The position numbers were made by a program, and so were the translations under genes. This document shows positions 1-8,381 of a stretch of DNA of 44,410 nucleotides, piece by piece; the stretch's first letter is position 1, and the number at the start of each line of letters is the position of its first letter. The notes under the pieces were generated by a model. That model was not told where the DNA came from. It saw nothing but the letters and a program-made list of their open reading frames with translations, and ran no database searches. The stretch lies in assembly GCA_012959435.1 (NCBI GenBank), contig DUDF01000011.1:1-44410 (forward strand), read 5' to 3'. The DNA comes from Candidatus Poseidoniales archaeon (GTDB taxonomy: Archaea > Thermoplasmatota > Poseidoniia > Poseidoniales > Thalassarchaeaceae).

Positions 1-187
1 GTTCACTGTGATGGTCTTGGCAATAATGGAAGCGACGGTACGCTTCTCTAAATGAGTAGGCTTTCTTTCCGGTTGCTACTAAGTAACCTTCTGGGGAAAG
101 ACGACTAACGATGTCACCATCATCTTCACATCCGGGGTAATCGCAACGAGGTCCCGCGATTTTTTCGGGTGCTTTTTCTTCGGTCAT
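1..187 (-). CDS. Small Cys/His-containing protein, partial (C-terminus beyond left edge)
   Basis: An open frame starts with ATG at 185-187 and runs off the left edge, giving 62 visible residues. The upstream AAAGGAG sequence abuts the start codon. The visible protein begins MTEEKAPEKIAG and contains CDYPGCEDDG, later followed by HYCQDHH. The paired Cys residues and the later Cys/His cluster suggest a small zinc-binding protein. I do not recognise the family and assign no function. It lies upstream of nothing visible on its own strand but is the next minus-strand gene after the biotin carrier protein, 51 bases away, so it could be the distal gene of that transcript. Confidence 0.6.
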   Translation of the reverse strand, partial: MTEEKAPEKIAGPRCDYPGCEDDGDIVSRLSPEGYLVATGKKAYSFREAYRRFHYCQDHHSE

Positions 188-238
188 CTCCTTTGCCCCC
201 GGTGTAATCTTTACAGTTGATGGTTAATTGCCTTCCGC

Positions 239-646
239 TTAGTTTTCTGAGTCTGTCGGTGGTTCAATAACAACCAAAGGAAGGTTTGCTTCGATATTTT
301 CACCCGATTTACAGTTGATTTCGGTGACTTTACCTGATATTGGTGCCGCCACCTCATTCTGCATTTTCATTGCTTCAAGAATCAGTACTAGATCCCCTTC
401 CACAACTTCTTGGCCTATTTCAACTTCTACGGTGATGACTTTTCCGGGGATGCTGCTTGAAACGGTCCCTGACTTTTTGCGCTTTTTTCCTGAGCGCTTT
501 GGTTTTGCAACGGGTTGAGAGGTATCACCTTCAACTTCAACATTGAAAGTTTCTCCTTCAACAGTCGCTTTCCACGAATTACCTTCAGGCTCTAATTTGA
601 CTTCAAAAGTCTCACCGTTGATAGTGACTTTGCGTGTTTCACTCAT
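239..646 (-). CDS. Biotin carboxyl carrier protein of an acyl-CoA carboxylase
   Basis: This is a 135-residue biotin/lipoyl-attachment protein. The C-terminal half carries the biotinylation motif EAMKM, with the acceptor lysine at about residue 94, and the glycine-rich hammerhead pattern around it (GKVITVEVEIGQ and later PISGKVTEI). An N-terminal beta-rich segment is joined by a Lys-rich linker. In this family the biotin moves between a biotin carboxylase and a carboxyltransferase. I chose the ATG at 644-646 rather than the GTG at 650-652, because the GGAGGTGAT ribosome site then sits about 10 bases upstream instead of 4. The TGA of the upstream gene lies inside that ribosome site. No biotin carboxylase gene is in the window. 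The ligase domain at 24293-25756 may biotinylate this protein. Confidence 0.93.
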   Translation of the reverse strand: MSETRKVTINGETFEVKLEPEGNSWKATVEGETFNVEVEGDTSQPVAKPKRSGKKRKKSGTVSSSIPGKVITVEVEIGQEVVEGDLVLILEAMKMQNEVAAPISGKVTEINCKSGENIEANLPLVVIEPPTDSEN

Positions 647-653
647 TGACACA

Positions 654-998
654 TCACCTCCAAGTCGCCCGTTTTGCTCTACTATATGCTAGTCCAGGAA
701 GTCCCATTGCTGACAGACGATGGTCTTGGGCCCAAGCACTACCTAGTTGGCGGCCAATATCTACTTGTGATTTATTTCCTCCAACAGCTTGCATAGATAA
801 TACTGCCATCACCGCAGCTAAGCGTCTTAAGCGATTTCTGTCTTCATCAATATCTACAGTTTTGGCTTCTGCATTTCCATCCGGTGAATCAGAAACGGTT
901 GTAGGCTCGGGTGTTTCAAACTCCTCAATGTCGGTGAGAGGTCCCCGAGCAGATTGAAGAATCTTGCTTAGAGCATCGCTATACGACTCATCCTCCAT
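654..998 (-). CDS. Small protein between carboxyltransferase and biotin carrier genes; possible decarboxylase/carboxylase accessory subunit
   Basis: This 114-residue protein has an acidic N-terminal half (about residues 1-55) and a C-terminal segment with RLRRLAAVMAVLSMQAV followed by WAQDHRLSAMG. It has no clear membrane helix. It starts with ATG after GAGGTG and lies 9 bases downstream of the carboxyltransferase and 7 bases upstream of the biotin carrier start, so the three genes are almost certainly co-transcribed. Small gamma, delta or epsilon subunits occur at this position in biotin-dependent carboxylases and decarboxylases. The alternating Ala/Ile-rich helix followed by a basic tail is reminiscent of those, but the match is weak. 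Treat the subunit role as inference from position. Confidence 0.6.
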   Translation of the reverse strand: MEDESYSDALSKILQSARGPLTDIEEFETPEPTTVSDSPDGNAEAKTVDIDEDRNRLRRLAAVMAVLSMQAVGGNKSQVDIGRQLGSAWAQDHRLSAMGLPGLAYSRAKRATWR

Positions 999-1007
999 AA
1001 TTTCACC

Positions 1008-2561
1008 TCATAGTGGGATATTCCCATGTTTTCTTGCAGGGCGTTCTTCTTGTTTATCCAGTAACATTCCAAGGGCTTTGCATAGTTTCGAACGTGTTTC
1101 TCGTGGCTCCACTACATCATCGATATACCCTAATGATGCGGCTTTGTATGGGTTAGCGAAAAGTTCGCCATACTCTTCCACCAGTCTCTCTCTTTCTTGG
1201 TCGGGATTGGTGGCAGTTTTGATTCTGTTTCGGTGGATAATTTGTACCGCACCATCAGCACCCATTACTGCAAGTTGTGCAGTTGGCCAAGCAATATTGT
1301 AGTCTCCTCGAATATGTTTTGAGCACATCACATCGTAGGCTCCGCCGTAGGCCTTTCTCATAATGACAGTCAATTTTGGTACTGTTGCTTCTGAGTATGC
1401 ATAGAGTAATTTTGCACCATGGCGGATGATTCCGCCCCATTCTTGATTGGCTCCAGGTAAGAATCCAGGGACATCAACTAGGGTTAGGAGTGGGATGTTA
1501 AACGCATCACAGAAGCGGATGAATCTAGCTGCTTTCACTGATGCATCAATGTCTAGGCATCCAGCAAGGTTCTTTGGCTGATTACCAACAATACCAACAG
1601 TATGTCCATCTAATCTACCGTATCCTACTACGATGTTAGGTGCAAATTCTGCTTGAACCTCTAGGAATGCGCCATCATCAACGATTTCACTAATTACATC
1701 AATCACGTCGTACGGCTTTTGAGAATCATCAGGGACAATATTTTGTAAATTATCACACTCACGGGATGGAGGGTCATTTGTAGGTTTGACCGGTGTAGTT
1801 TCCAAGTTATTTTGTGGTAGATGGGATACTAGGTTTCTAGTCAATTCAAGTGCATCTTCATCATCCGATGCGGTAAAGTGAGTTACACCCGACATTGAGG
1901 CATGTGTGGAAGCGCCACCTAATTCTTCAAAACTGACTTCTTCATTAGTGACGGTTTTGATTACTTCTGGGCCGGTGATGAACATGTGTGCTGTTTTGTC
2001 TACCATAATGACAAAATCAGTGATTGCTGGACTGTATACTGCGCCTCCAGCACATGGGCCCATGATAATGCTGATTTGAGGGATGATGCCACTCGCCCTA
2101 ACATTGCGGAAGAATATTTCAGCGTATGATCCCAAACTTGCAACACCTTCCTGAATTCTAGCACCACCACTATCGTTGAGTCCTATTACTGGGGCGCCGG
2201 TCTTCATTGCCATATCAAGAACTTTGCAAATCTTTAGTCCGTGCATTTCTCCAAGACTACCACCATACACTGTGAAATCTTGTGCAAAGCAGAAAACCGG
2301 TCGCCCGTCAATTAATCCGTGTCCGGTGACAACGCCATCACCAGGGATTACATTTTGGTCCATGCCAAAGTCACGGCATCGGTGTTCAACTAGTGAATCA
2401 ATTTCTTGAAATGTACCTTCATCTAGTAACAAATCCAATCTTTCACGTGCAGTCAATTTACCCTTTGCGTGCTGAGTATCAACTCTCTGAGCACCCCCGC
2501 CTGCGGCTGCGATTGCCTTGCGGCGGCGCAAATCATCAAGTCTTTCCTCAGTCGACCCCAT
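1008..2561 (-). CDS. pccB: Propionyl-CoA/acyl-CoA carboxylase carboxyltransferase subunit
   Basis: This subunit transfers carboxyl from carboxybiotin to an acyl-CoA, most likely propionyl-CoA to give methylmalonyl-CoA. It has the crotonase-fold features of the family: [18 protein letters not shown] near the N-terminus, GGARIQEGV and [10 protein letters not shown] in the first half, and DVPGFLPG and [15 protein letters not shown] in the second. The frame is open from 2711, but family members begin just before the [11 protein letters not shown] segment, so I place the start at the ATG at 2559-2561, giving 517 residues. The 50 extra N-terminal codons have no family counterpart and probably belong to the divergent promoter region shared with the mutase subunit. 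Substrate choice is inferred from the adjacent mutase genes. Confidence 0.92.
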   Translation of the reverse strand: MGSTEERLDDLRRRKAIAAAGGGAQRVDTQHAKGKLTARERLDLLLDEGTFQEIDSLVEHRCRDFGMDQNVIPGDGVVTGHGLIDGRPVFCFAQDFTVYGGSLGEMHGLKICKVLDMAMKTGAPVIGLNDSGGARIQEGVASLGSYAEIFFRNVRASGIIPQISIIMGPCAGGAVYSPAITDFVIMVDKTAHMFITGPEVIKTVTNEEVSFEELGGASTHASMSGVTHFTASDDEDALELTRNLVSHLPQNNLETTPVKPTNDPPSRECDNLQNIVPDDSQKPYDVIDVISEIVDDGAFLEVQAEFAPNIVVGYGRLDGHTVGIVGNQPKNLAGCLDIDASVKAARFIRFCDAFNIPLLTLVDVPGFLPGANQEWGGIIRHGAKLLYAYSEATVPKLTVIMRKAYGGAYDVMCSKHIRGDYNIAWPTAQLAVMGADGAVQIIHRNRIKTATNPDQERERLVEEYGELFANPYKAASLGYIDDVVEPRETRSKLCKALGMLLDKQEERPARKHGNIPL

Positions 2562-2691
2562 CCCGCTCAATTCGCAGGTGACCCCGCTAGCCAATAGACT
2601 ATGCGGAAAATTGACGGAAATTTGGTTGCTCATAAAAGGGGATGCGCTCAATTGAAAGGGTGGAGTCATTTCCACGAAGTTGAGGGTATCC

Positions 2692-3138
2692 ATGCGTATC
2701 GTGATTGCCAAACCGGGGTTGGATGGGCATGACCGTGGTGCAAAGGTTGTGGCGCGGGCTTTGCGTGATGCAGGGCATGAGGTGATTTACACTGGATTGC
2801 GCAGAACTCCTGAACAAATTGTTAGGACAGTTATTGATGAAGATGCTGACATGCTAGGTATTTCATCATTATCAGGTGCGCACGCATTTTTGTTCCCTAG
2901 GATTTGTCAACTTTTGGTTGAAGCAGGTTGTATAGATGTAACTGTTTTTGGCGGCGGGATTATCCCGGTGGATGAGCGTCCGATTCTATTTGATTCAGGG
3001 ATGAGAGCGATATTTGGCCCAGGGACAAAAATGCAAGAGATGTCAGAATTTGTAGGCGCAGTAATTTCCCGCGTCTCATCAAATCAACCTGTTGGGGTTG
3101 GTGAAGGTGGGGACTGGGTATGGTCTAGCGGAGAGTGA
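2692..3138 (+). CDS. mcmA2: Methylmalonyl-CoA mutase, B12-binding subunit
   Basis: This 148-residue protein is a stand-alone cobalamin-binding domain. It has the DGHDRGAK form of the DxHxxG motif, whose histidine replaces the lower axial ligand of cobalt. It also has the SSLSGAH and VFGGGIIP segments typical of the Rossmann-like B12 domain. In archaea methylmalonyl-CoA mutase is often split into a large catalytic subunit and this small subunit. The large subunit is not in the window. The ATG at 2692 follows TGAGGG, and the earlier in-frame TTG at 2680 is less likely. Divergent transcription from the carboxyltransferase supports a propionyl-CoA to succinyl-CoA route. Confidence 0.9.
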   Translation: MRIVIAKPGLDGHDRGAKVVARALRDAGHEVIYTGLRRTPEQIVRTVIDEDADMLGISSLSGAHAFLFPRICQLLVEAGCIDVTVFGGGIIPVDERPILFDSGMRAIFGPGTKMQEMSEFVGAVISRVSSNQPVGVGEGGDWVWSSGE

Positions 3139-3142
3139 ACGC

Positions 3143-4015
3143 TTGCCGAAAACCATCTTTGAACAAGCGATTTCAGGTAATCGAAGAAGTTTAGCAAAGT
3201 TGCTGACTGCTGTGGAAAATGGTGAAGTTAGTCATGAATTGCTTGGGATTTCACCACGTGTGGTGGATGGTTCAGTAATCGGTGTAACTGGTGCCCCAGG
3301 GGTTGGCAAGAGTTGTCTGATTGAGAGATTGCTAAGCACATGGACTTCTGATGGATTAAAAATTGCTGTTATTGCAGTAGATCCTTCATCACCATTGACT
3401 GGAGGTGCACTTCTAGGTGACCGCATCAGAATGGAATCTGCCGATAATAATCCAAATGTGTTTGTTCGGTCCTTTGCTACTAGAAATCAACCCGGTGGTA
3501 TGCCTAATGCGGTAGTTCTAGCAGCCGATGTTATGCGCCATTGCGATTATGATATTGTCCTGATTGAGACCGTTGGTGCTGGGCAATCTGAAATTCGTAT
3601 TGTGTCAGTTGCTGATAGAATTGTTCTAGTTGAAGCCCCACTAAGAGGAGACGAAGTTCAAGCTGAAAAAGCAGGAGTGGTGGAACTTGCTGATATGATA
3701 GTGGTGAATAAATCAGATTTAGAAGGTTCTGACCGTGCTGCAGCCAACATCATATCTGCACTTGAGGTCACCAGTAATCCGCCGCCAATTTTGCTTACAT
3801 CTGCTAAAACTGCTGTTGGAATTGAAGATTTAGCCGTCCAATTGAGAACTCTGCCTGCGAAACCAGGTGCGGAGTTGGCGCGGGCACGTGAACGATTATT
3901 GACTGCATGGGATAGTGCACTTCTCTCACGCAAGGACATAAACGAGGTACTGGATGGCCTCGCGAGTTCAGAGAATTCGGCACAAGAGTGGGTTGAAAAG
4001 AATCTGAGGTGGTAA
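3143..4015 (+). CDS. meaB: MeaB/ArgK-type G3E GTPase, methylmalonyl-CoA mutase chaperone
   Basis: This 291-codon frame encodes the P-loop GTPase that loads and protects B12 in methylmalonyl-CoA mutase. Visible motifs are the Walker A GAPGVGKS, the family block VDPSSPLTGGALLGDRIRM, ETVGAGQSE and the guanine-specificity NKSD. I choose the TTG at 3143-3145. It lies 7 bases after GGAGAG, just past the mutase subunit stop, and gives the family-like N-terminus LPKTIFEQAISGNRRSLAKLL. The longer reading from 3092 would overlap the mutase gene by 47 bases. The 4-base gap between the two genes indicates one transcript. Confidence 0.92.
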   Translation: MPKTIFEQAISGNRRSLAKLLTAVENGEVSHELLGISPRVVDGSVIGVTGAPGVGKSCLIERLLSTWTSDGLKIAVIAVDPSSPLTGGALLGDRIRMESADNNPNVFVRSFATRNQPGGMPNAVVLAADVMRHCDYDIVLIETVGAGQSEIRIVSVADRIVLVEAPLRGDEVQAEKAGVVELADMIVVNKSDLEGSDRAAANIISALEVTSNPPPILLTSAKTAVGIEDLAVQLRTLPAKPGAELARARERLLTAWDSALLSRKDINEVLDGLASSENSAQEWVEKNLRW

Positions 4016-4017
4016 AT

Positions 4018-4668
4018 ATGGATGAAGGAATTGTTCTGAGTGAAGAATCGTATGAAGCAGACCATGTTAAACATAGTGTGGGGGGATTTTCCGGTCACCT
4101 TTTACGTAGAATTACCCATGTTTCACTTGCGTTAATTCCCTGGCTTTACTATTGGCATGGCGAAGAAATTGCAGGTAAAGTGGGAACTACTGCTCAACAT
4201 TTTGCTTTCATTGTATTGGGCATTATTGTTGTTGCAGAATTAATCCGCCTAAAAATTGGATTTACAATTTTTGGCCAACGTGCATATGAGGCGACCCAAT
4301 TAAGCGCACTTTTCTGGGGTGCGGTGTCAGTCGTTTTAGCACTTGCTTTCTCACCGCTTGTAGGGATTATGGGTGCGGCATTAGGCATGCCGTTGGTGCT
4401 TGGATTAGCATTTGGTGACCCCGTCATGGGTGAAATACGCCGTGCTGGTAAAGAGCCAAAATTAGTTGCCATTGGAGGACTGATGACAGTCTATGCTGCG
4501 TGGTTAATATCTTGGAATTGCCTAGATACCCCGCTTCTTTTTGCAATATTAATCCCACCAATTCAGGTGGCATCTGAATGGCCTCGTTTGCGTTGGATTG
4601 ATGATAATGGCACCATGGTTCTCATTCCATTCTTAGTCATCTTGCTGTTGTCTGCATTAGGTCTGTGA
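4018..4668 (+). CDS. Integral membrane protein, dolichol/polyprenol kinase-like
   Basis: This 216-residue protein has about six hydrophobic helices. A short basic/histidine segment, LLRRITHVSLALIP, precedes the first helix, and LGLAFGDPVMGEIRRAGKEPK lies near the middle. The RR..H and GD....G..R-K pattern resembles the CTP-dependent dolichol/phytol kinase and phosphatidate cytidylyltransferase-like superfamily (SEC59/DGK1/VTE5), which phosphorylate or activate isoprenoid lipids. The match is by motif only. The ATG at 4018 follows GAGGTGG and lies 2 bases after the meaB stop, so it is probably co-transcribed with the mutase genes. No functional link to propionate metabolism is evident. Confidence 0.62.
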   Translation: MDEGIVLSEESYEADHVKHSVGGFSGHLLRRITHVSLALIPWLYYWHGEEIAGKVGTTAQHFAFIVLGIIVVAELIRLKIGFTIFGQRAYEATQLSALFWGAVSVVLALAFSPLVGIMGAALGMPLVLGLAFGDPVMGEIRRAGKEPKLVAIGGLMTVYAAWLISWNCLDTPLLFAILIPPIQVASEWPRLRWIDDNGTMVLIPFLVILLLSALGL

Positions 4669-4750
4669 ATTTATTCAGAGATTAACTATTGAATGAACGG
4701 AAAGATGCAAATGCGTTATGGTTAAAATCTGAGCCTACTTCGACAGCAAC

Positions 4751-4858
4751 ATGAGTGACGAGATATTGCAAGATGACGCCCCCTCGCAGAGCCTGTATGT
4801 GTTTGTTTACGCAATTGCTATGATTGCAACATTGTTTATCGGCTTCAAGTACTGGTAA
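4751..4858 (+). CDS. Putative 35-residue single-helix membrane peptide
   Basis: A short ATG-to-TAA frame encodes MSDEILQDDAPSQSLYVFVY followed by a hydrophobic stretch ending in FKYW. The layout is an acidic N-terminus, one membrane helix of about 18 residues and a basic/aromatic C-terminal cap. It fills most of the gap between the kinase-like gene and asnB. There is no strong ribosome site, although TTATGGTTAAAA about 25-35 bases upstream could be a promoter box for a leaderless transcript. The amino-acid pattern favours a real small membrane protein over chance. Function is unknown. Confidence 0.45.
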   Translation: MSDEILQDDAPSQSLYVFVYAIAMIATLFIGFKYW

Positions 4859-4916
4859 GATAAACAATTTTTACCCGACACAGTCTTTTAGCGGTTGAAT
4901 TGCCGGATTGATACGA

Positions 4917-6788
4917 ATGTGCGGTATAACGGCTATTCTTGGAGAGGGCGACACCTCACTAACCCGTGAGATGGCTGACCTGTTATCTCACAGGGGCCCC
5001 GACGGAATTCGAGTTTGGAGTGACGAAGTTTGTTCTTTAGGACACTCTCGTCTATCAATTGTTGACTTAGTAGGGTCCGACCAACCGATGGGTTCAGAAC
5101 ATGGTTCTTGGCTCGTACAAAATGGTGAAATCTACAATTTTCATAATTTAAGGAAGAAATACTCTGGTTATCCATGGCGGACAAGAGGAGATGGAGAGAC
5201 TATTCTCGCGGCTCATCATTCTGCATTTCACATTAATTCTAGTATCCCTTCGCTAGCAGAACCATCACGCTCATCACTTTCTGGATACTTGAGGAGAACT
5301 TCAAGGGCTTCTGAGCCTAGTAATCCAGCAACTGCACATGTTGGCTGGGTAAGCCAGTTGGATGGGGTATGGGGATTTGCACTTTGGGATTCTAAGCGGC
5401 AAGAATTGATTCTTTGCAGAGACCCTTTGGGAGTCAAACCTCTATTGCGCACTTTGACACCGTCTGGAGAACTTCTTGTGGCAAGCGAGGCAAAGGCATT
5501 TCGAGCGCATCCCGATTATGTATCTAGAATTGATGAGAATGCGATGTTAGCGAGACTTGCATTTGAATACCCTCTTGATGAAACTACTTTGTTTGAAGGA
5601 GTTTCTCAAGTAGCTCCTGCAACTATTGAGACTTGGGCCCTTGATTCCGAAGGTCTGGCAACACTTACTGGGGTTGCAACTTACTCTACTGAGCGAATTG
5701 CTCCAGGGAGCACATGGAATCCTGAATTAGATGCGCCCGTTCTACTTGAAAGCCTGTGCAGTAGTATCGAGGACCGGTTGATGTCTGATGTCCCACTTGG
5801 TATCATTCTCTCTGGTGGTTTGGATTCTAGTATGGTGGCTGGTCTTGCAAACAAGGCAGCGGCACAAGCAGGGCAACCAGTTCCTGAATGTTGGACCGTT
5901 GCAGAGGATGAGGACAATCCGGATTTCCGTGCCGCTGAAGATGTTTGTTCCGCCCTTGACTTAGGACATCACACATCAACATTAGAGGAAGATTGCTTTT
6001 GGCGTACACTACCATCTTTGGGTTGGCATGGTGAAGATCTTGATATTTCAGTTCTCTTTTTCCAGCCACTTTTTGAGAAAATGTCATCTGCTGTTACCGT
6101 TGGATTATGTGGTCAAGGTGCTGATGAATTACATGGTGGATATACGCGCTATCGCAATTTATCCGGTCATCAAGAGTTGATATCTTCGAGACTCTCTGCC
6201 AGTCGTCATCCTTTTGCAGACCATCTTGTGAATGATATTTCAGCGGTTGAAGAACAAGGCGTTGCCCAACCTTGGCGTGCTAAAAAACATAACCCTACTG
6301 AGGTGTTTTCTGATTTGACTAGCACTTTAGAGTTTGAAATGAACCACGGTCAACTAACTAACTTTCAGTTACGATTAGTTGACCGGCACAGTATGGCACA
6401 TGGATTAGAAGTCAGAGTTCCTTTTTTGGGTGCGGCACATCGTCAAGCATCAAGCACAATCCCTAATGATTGGAGGATTCGTGGGCAGCAAGAGAAACTT
6501 GCATTACGGGCAGCAGCAGCACTGACCGACCTCCCGAAATCAATTGTCAACCGACCAAAACTTCCAGCAGGAACTGCAACCACCCCAACTCTTCTAGATG
6601 AACTGATGACTGAGTTAAGGCCACACGCTAGAGAATGGGCAGCAGGCTATCCTGGATTAGAGAGAATACTCAAAACTCAACCGGATATGGCAATTGGGTT
6701 ACGACTCTTTGAATCGCTACACATAATTGATGGTGGCCTTGGTAGAGAAAACAAAGGGCTTTGGGACTTACTAGAGGATTTTAATTGA
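4917..6788 (+). CDS. asnB: Asparagine synthase (glutamine-hydrolysing)
   Basis: This 623-residue class II glutamine amidotransferase/ATP-pyrophosphatase makes asparagine from aspartate, glutamine and ATP. The chosen ATG at 4917 puts the nucleophile at position 2 (MCGITAILG), as needed after methionine removal. The earlier TTG at 4908 would not. Other motifs are SHRGPDG, LVQNGEIYNF, CRDPLGVKPLL and the synthetase P-loop LSGGLDSS at about residues 298-305. An extra Ser/Pro-rich segment of about 40 residues (roughly 103-144) interrupts the amidotransferase domain between ILAAHH and WVSQLDGVWGFALWD. The stop lies 9 bases before the next gene, so the two are probably an operon. Confidence 0.93.
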   Translation: MCGITAILGEGDTSLTREMADLLSHRGPDGIRVWSDEVCSLGHSRLSIVDLVGSDQPMGSEHGSWLVQNGEIYNFHNLRKKYSGYPWRTRGDGETILAAHHSAFHINSSIPSLAEPSRSSLSGYLRRTSRASEPSNPATAHVGWVSQLDGVWGFALWDSKRQELILCRDPLGVKPLLRTLTPSGELLVASEAKAFRAHPDYVSRIDENAMLARLAFEYPLDETTLFEGVSQVAPATIETWALDSEGLATLTGVATYSTERIAPGSTWNPELDAPVLLESLCSSIEDRLMSDVPLGIILSGGLDSSMVAGLANKAAAQAGQPVPECWTVAEDEDNPDFRAAEDVCSALDLGHHTSTLEEDCFWRTLPSLGWHGEDLDISVLFFQPLFEKMSSAVTVGLCGQGADELHGGYTRYRNLSGHQELISSRLSASRHPFADHLVNDISAVEEQGVAQPWRAKKHNPTEVFSDLTSTLEFEMNHGQLTNFQLRLVDRHSMAHGLEVRVPFLGAAHRQASSTIPNDWRIRGQQEKLALRAAAALTDLPKSIVNRPKLPAGTATTPTLLDELMTELRPHAREWAAGYPGLERILKTQPDMAIGLRLFESLHIIDGGLGRENKGLWDLLEDFN

Positions 6789-6797
6789 GGTGTAATG

Positions 6798-8045
6798 ATG
6801 ACAGAATATAGTGGCCCTAACTTACTCTCAGAATTGTCTGCCAAGTTAGAGTCTAAGCGGGATGAATTGTCGAATTTTTTTGCTGCAGAGCGGGCAAAAC
6901 TCCCTATGCCATTGTACGCTTCTGTTGATATCAGAGATGCTGGCTGGAAAGTTGCTGCTGTTGATGCAAATGCTTACCCTGCTGGATTCAATAATGTAAG
7001 GTCGTCCGACCATCCTCATCTCTCTGAACACTTACTGGAATGGTTGGAACAAGAACATCCAAACAAAACATGGCTACATATTTGGCCAGAAGGTCACACA
7101 AGAAATAAGGGGTATGTTGAGAATCTAATAACACTACAAAAATTATTTTCACATGGAGGCCATAAAGTCACAGTTGGTTCACCACAACTTAACGAACTAG
7201 ATGAGGTCGAAGGGTTAACTGGTGTACTGAATCTCTCGAACACCACTGCTAACGGTGATTTATTAGTGTTAGGAGAAACCCCTGATTTGGTGATATTGAA
7301 TAATGATTTGAGCCATGGGCCGTTGGAAGGGATTGGTGGAATCCCAGTTGCTCCACCCCAAGCAATGGGGTGGTTTCAGCGTAGGAAATCAAATCATTTT
7401 CGGCATGCCCAATCATTCATTGACAAGGTGGCAGAAATCCTAGATATTGACCCATGGCTTCTTGGTACTCATTGGTTTGTTAGTGAAGATAAATGCTTAG
7501 AACAAGAGGTGTGCCGAATTAAACTAGCCGTTCATGTTGACAATTGCTTGGCGTATTTGCAAGAGAAATACGATCAGTATGGGATTGATGGAAAGCCAGT
7601 TTTGTTCGTGAAGAACGATTCTGGCACTTACGGACTCGGAATTCTTGAGGTTAGTAGTGGGGATGAATTATTGAGCCTTTCAAATCGAAAAATGAACAAG
7701 TTGACATATGGTAAAGGTGGTGCAGATGCGATTGATTTCTTGGTACAGGAAGGAGTTCCTACTGCCCTAAAAATAGATGGATTTGTGATTGAGCCTTGTA
7801 TCTACGGGGCAGGGGGGCATAGTAGCTCAACTTTTTACAGGGCTAATCCAAAGAAAGGTGTAATGGCAAATTTGAACACACCATCCACCAAATTTTTGCA
7901 ACCAGATGATATATCTAAGATGGAAGGTGGTGATTTGATTTTGGAGCGTGTTGATAACTGGCATGCTTTAGTTGCTGAGTTAGCAATGCTAGCAATGGGT
8001 TCTGAACTCGCAGAACTTACTTCATCAGTTGATTCTCATGATTGA
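6798..8045 (+). CDS. gshA: Glutamate-cysteine ligase, Acidithiobacillus ferrooxidans-type (GshA family PF08886/TIGR02049)
   Basis: This 415-residue protein resembles the third, ATP-grasp-like family of glutamate-cysteine ligases. Recognisable blocks are YASVDIRDAGWKVAAVDANA, YPAGFNNV, VKNDSGTYGLGI (ATP-grasp loop), LVQEGVPT and EPCIYGAGGHSSSTFYRANP. It would join glutamate and cysteine to give gamma-glutamylcysteine, a low-molecular-weight thiol. I choose the second of two adjacent ATGs (6798) because it lies 5 bases after GAGGTG. No glutathione synthetase is in the window, so gamma-glutamylcysteine itself, or another derivative, could be the final thiol. It follows asnB on the same strand and faces the respiratory operon. 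Confidence 0.82.
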   Translation: MTEYSGPNLLSELSAKLESKRDELSNFFAAERAKLPMPLYASVDIRDAGWKVAAVDANAYPAGFNNVRSSDHPHLSEHLLEWLEQEHPNKTWLHIWPEGHTRNKGYVENLITLQKLFSHGGHKVTVGSPQLNELDEVEGLTGVLNLSNTTANGDLLVLGETPDLVILNNDLSHGPLEGIGGIPVAPPQAMGWFQRRKSNHFRHAQSFIDKVAEILDIDPWLLGTHWFVSEDKCLEQEVCRIKLAVHVDNCLAYLQEKYDQYGIDGKPVLFVKNDSGTYGLGILEVSSGDELLSLSNRKMNKLTYGKGGADAIDFLVQEGVPTALKIDGFVIEPCIYGAGGHSSSTFYRANPKKGVMANLNTPSTKFLQPDDISKMEGGDLILERVDNWHALVAELAMLAMGSELAELTSSVDSHD

Positions 8046-8048
8046 GTG

Positions 8049-8064
8049 ACCAAGCCTTGGTTTT
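8049..8064 (+). terminator. Short hairpin plus T-run after gshA
   Basis: ACCAA-GCC-TTGGT is followed directly by TTT just after the gshA stop and before the convergent membrane-protein gene. The stem is only 5 base pairs and the T-run is short, so this is a tentative terminator. Confidence 0.4.
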
Positions 8065-8074
8065 AATGCCAAAT

Positions 8075-8377
8075 TCAAGACTCATCTTCATTTGCTGATT
8101 TATCATTAGTTTGCTCATCTTGCTTTTCCATACCAACTATTTCGTAATTTGATGGGAAAAGTGCAACCACTATTCCAGCAATCATTGCTGCTAATCCCCA
8201 GTAGAATCGTTCTTGTATAATCATCATTTCTAGGGCAACTACAACGAGCAACAATCCCCCCAAATTTGAGACCCATACCAGGGTTTTGAAGGTTGAAAGG
8301 GTCACTCCTTTATGGTGCTGTGAGCGATATGGTCCAAACTCGGCTCCAAAGCGAACTGGGTCTTTTTCATCACTCAT
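8075..8377 (-). CDS. Small two-helix membrane protein at the end of the respiratory operon
   Basis: This 100-residue protein has two predicted membrane helices, LVWVSNLGGLLLVVVALEMM and YWGLAAMIAGIVVALFP. The N-terminus is polar (SDEKDPVRFGAEFGPYRSQHH) and the C-terminal tail is Glu/Asp-rich. It begins with ATG after GGTGAG, 4 bases downstream of the ferredoxin stop, so it is the last gene of the operon. I do not recognise the family. Position suggests an accessory or anchoring subunit of the cytochrome b/Fe-S complex. Confidence 0.75.
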   Translation of the reverse strand: MSDEKDPVRFGAEFGPYRSQHHKGVTLSTFKTLVWVSNLGGLLLVVVALEMMIIQERFYWGLAAMIAGIVVALFPSNYEIVGMEKQDEQTNDKSANEDES

Positions 8378-8381
8378 TTTC

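Noticed and set aside
2562-2711. A 50-codon N-terminal extension of the carboxyltransferase, with a minus-strand frame open to 2711
   Set aside because: Family proteins start at the EERLDDL segment. The extension has no recognisable sequence and overlaps the divergent mutase promoter and start.
3092-3142. Earlier TTG start for the MeaB GTPase
   Set aside because: It would overlap the mutase subunit by 47 bases. The TTG at 3143 has a ribosome site and a family-like N-terminus.
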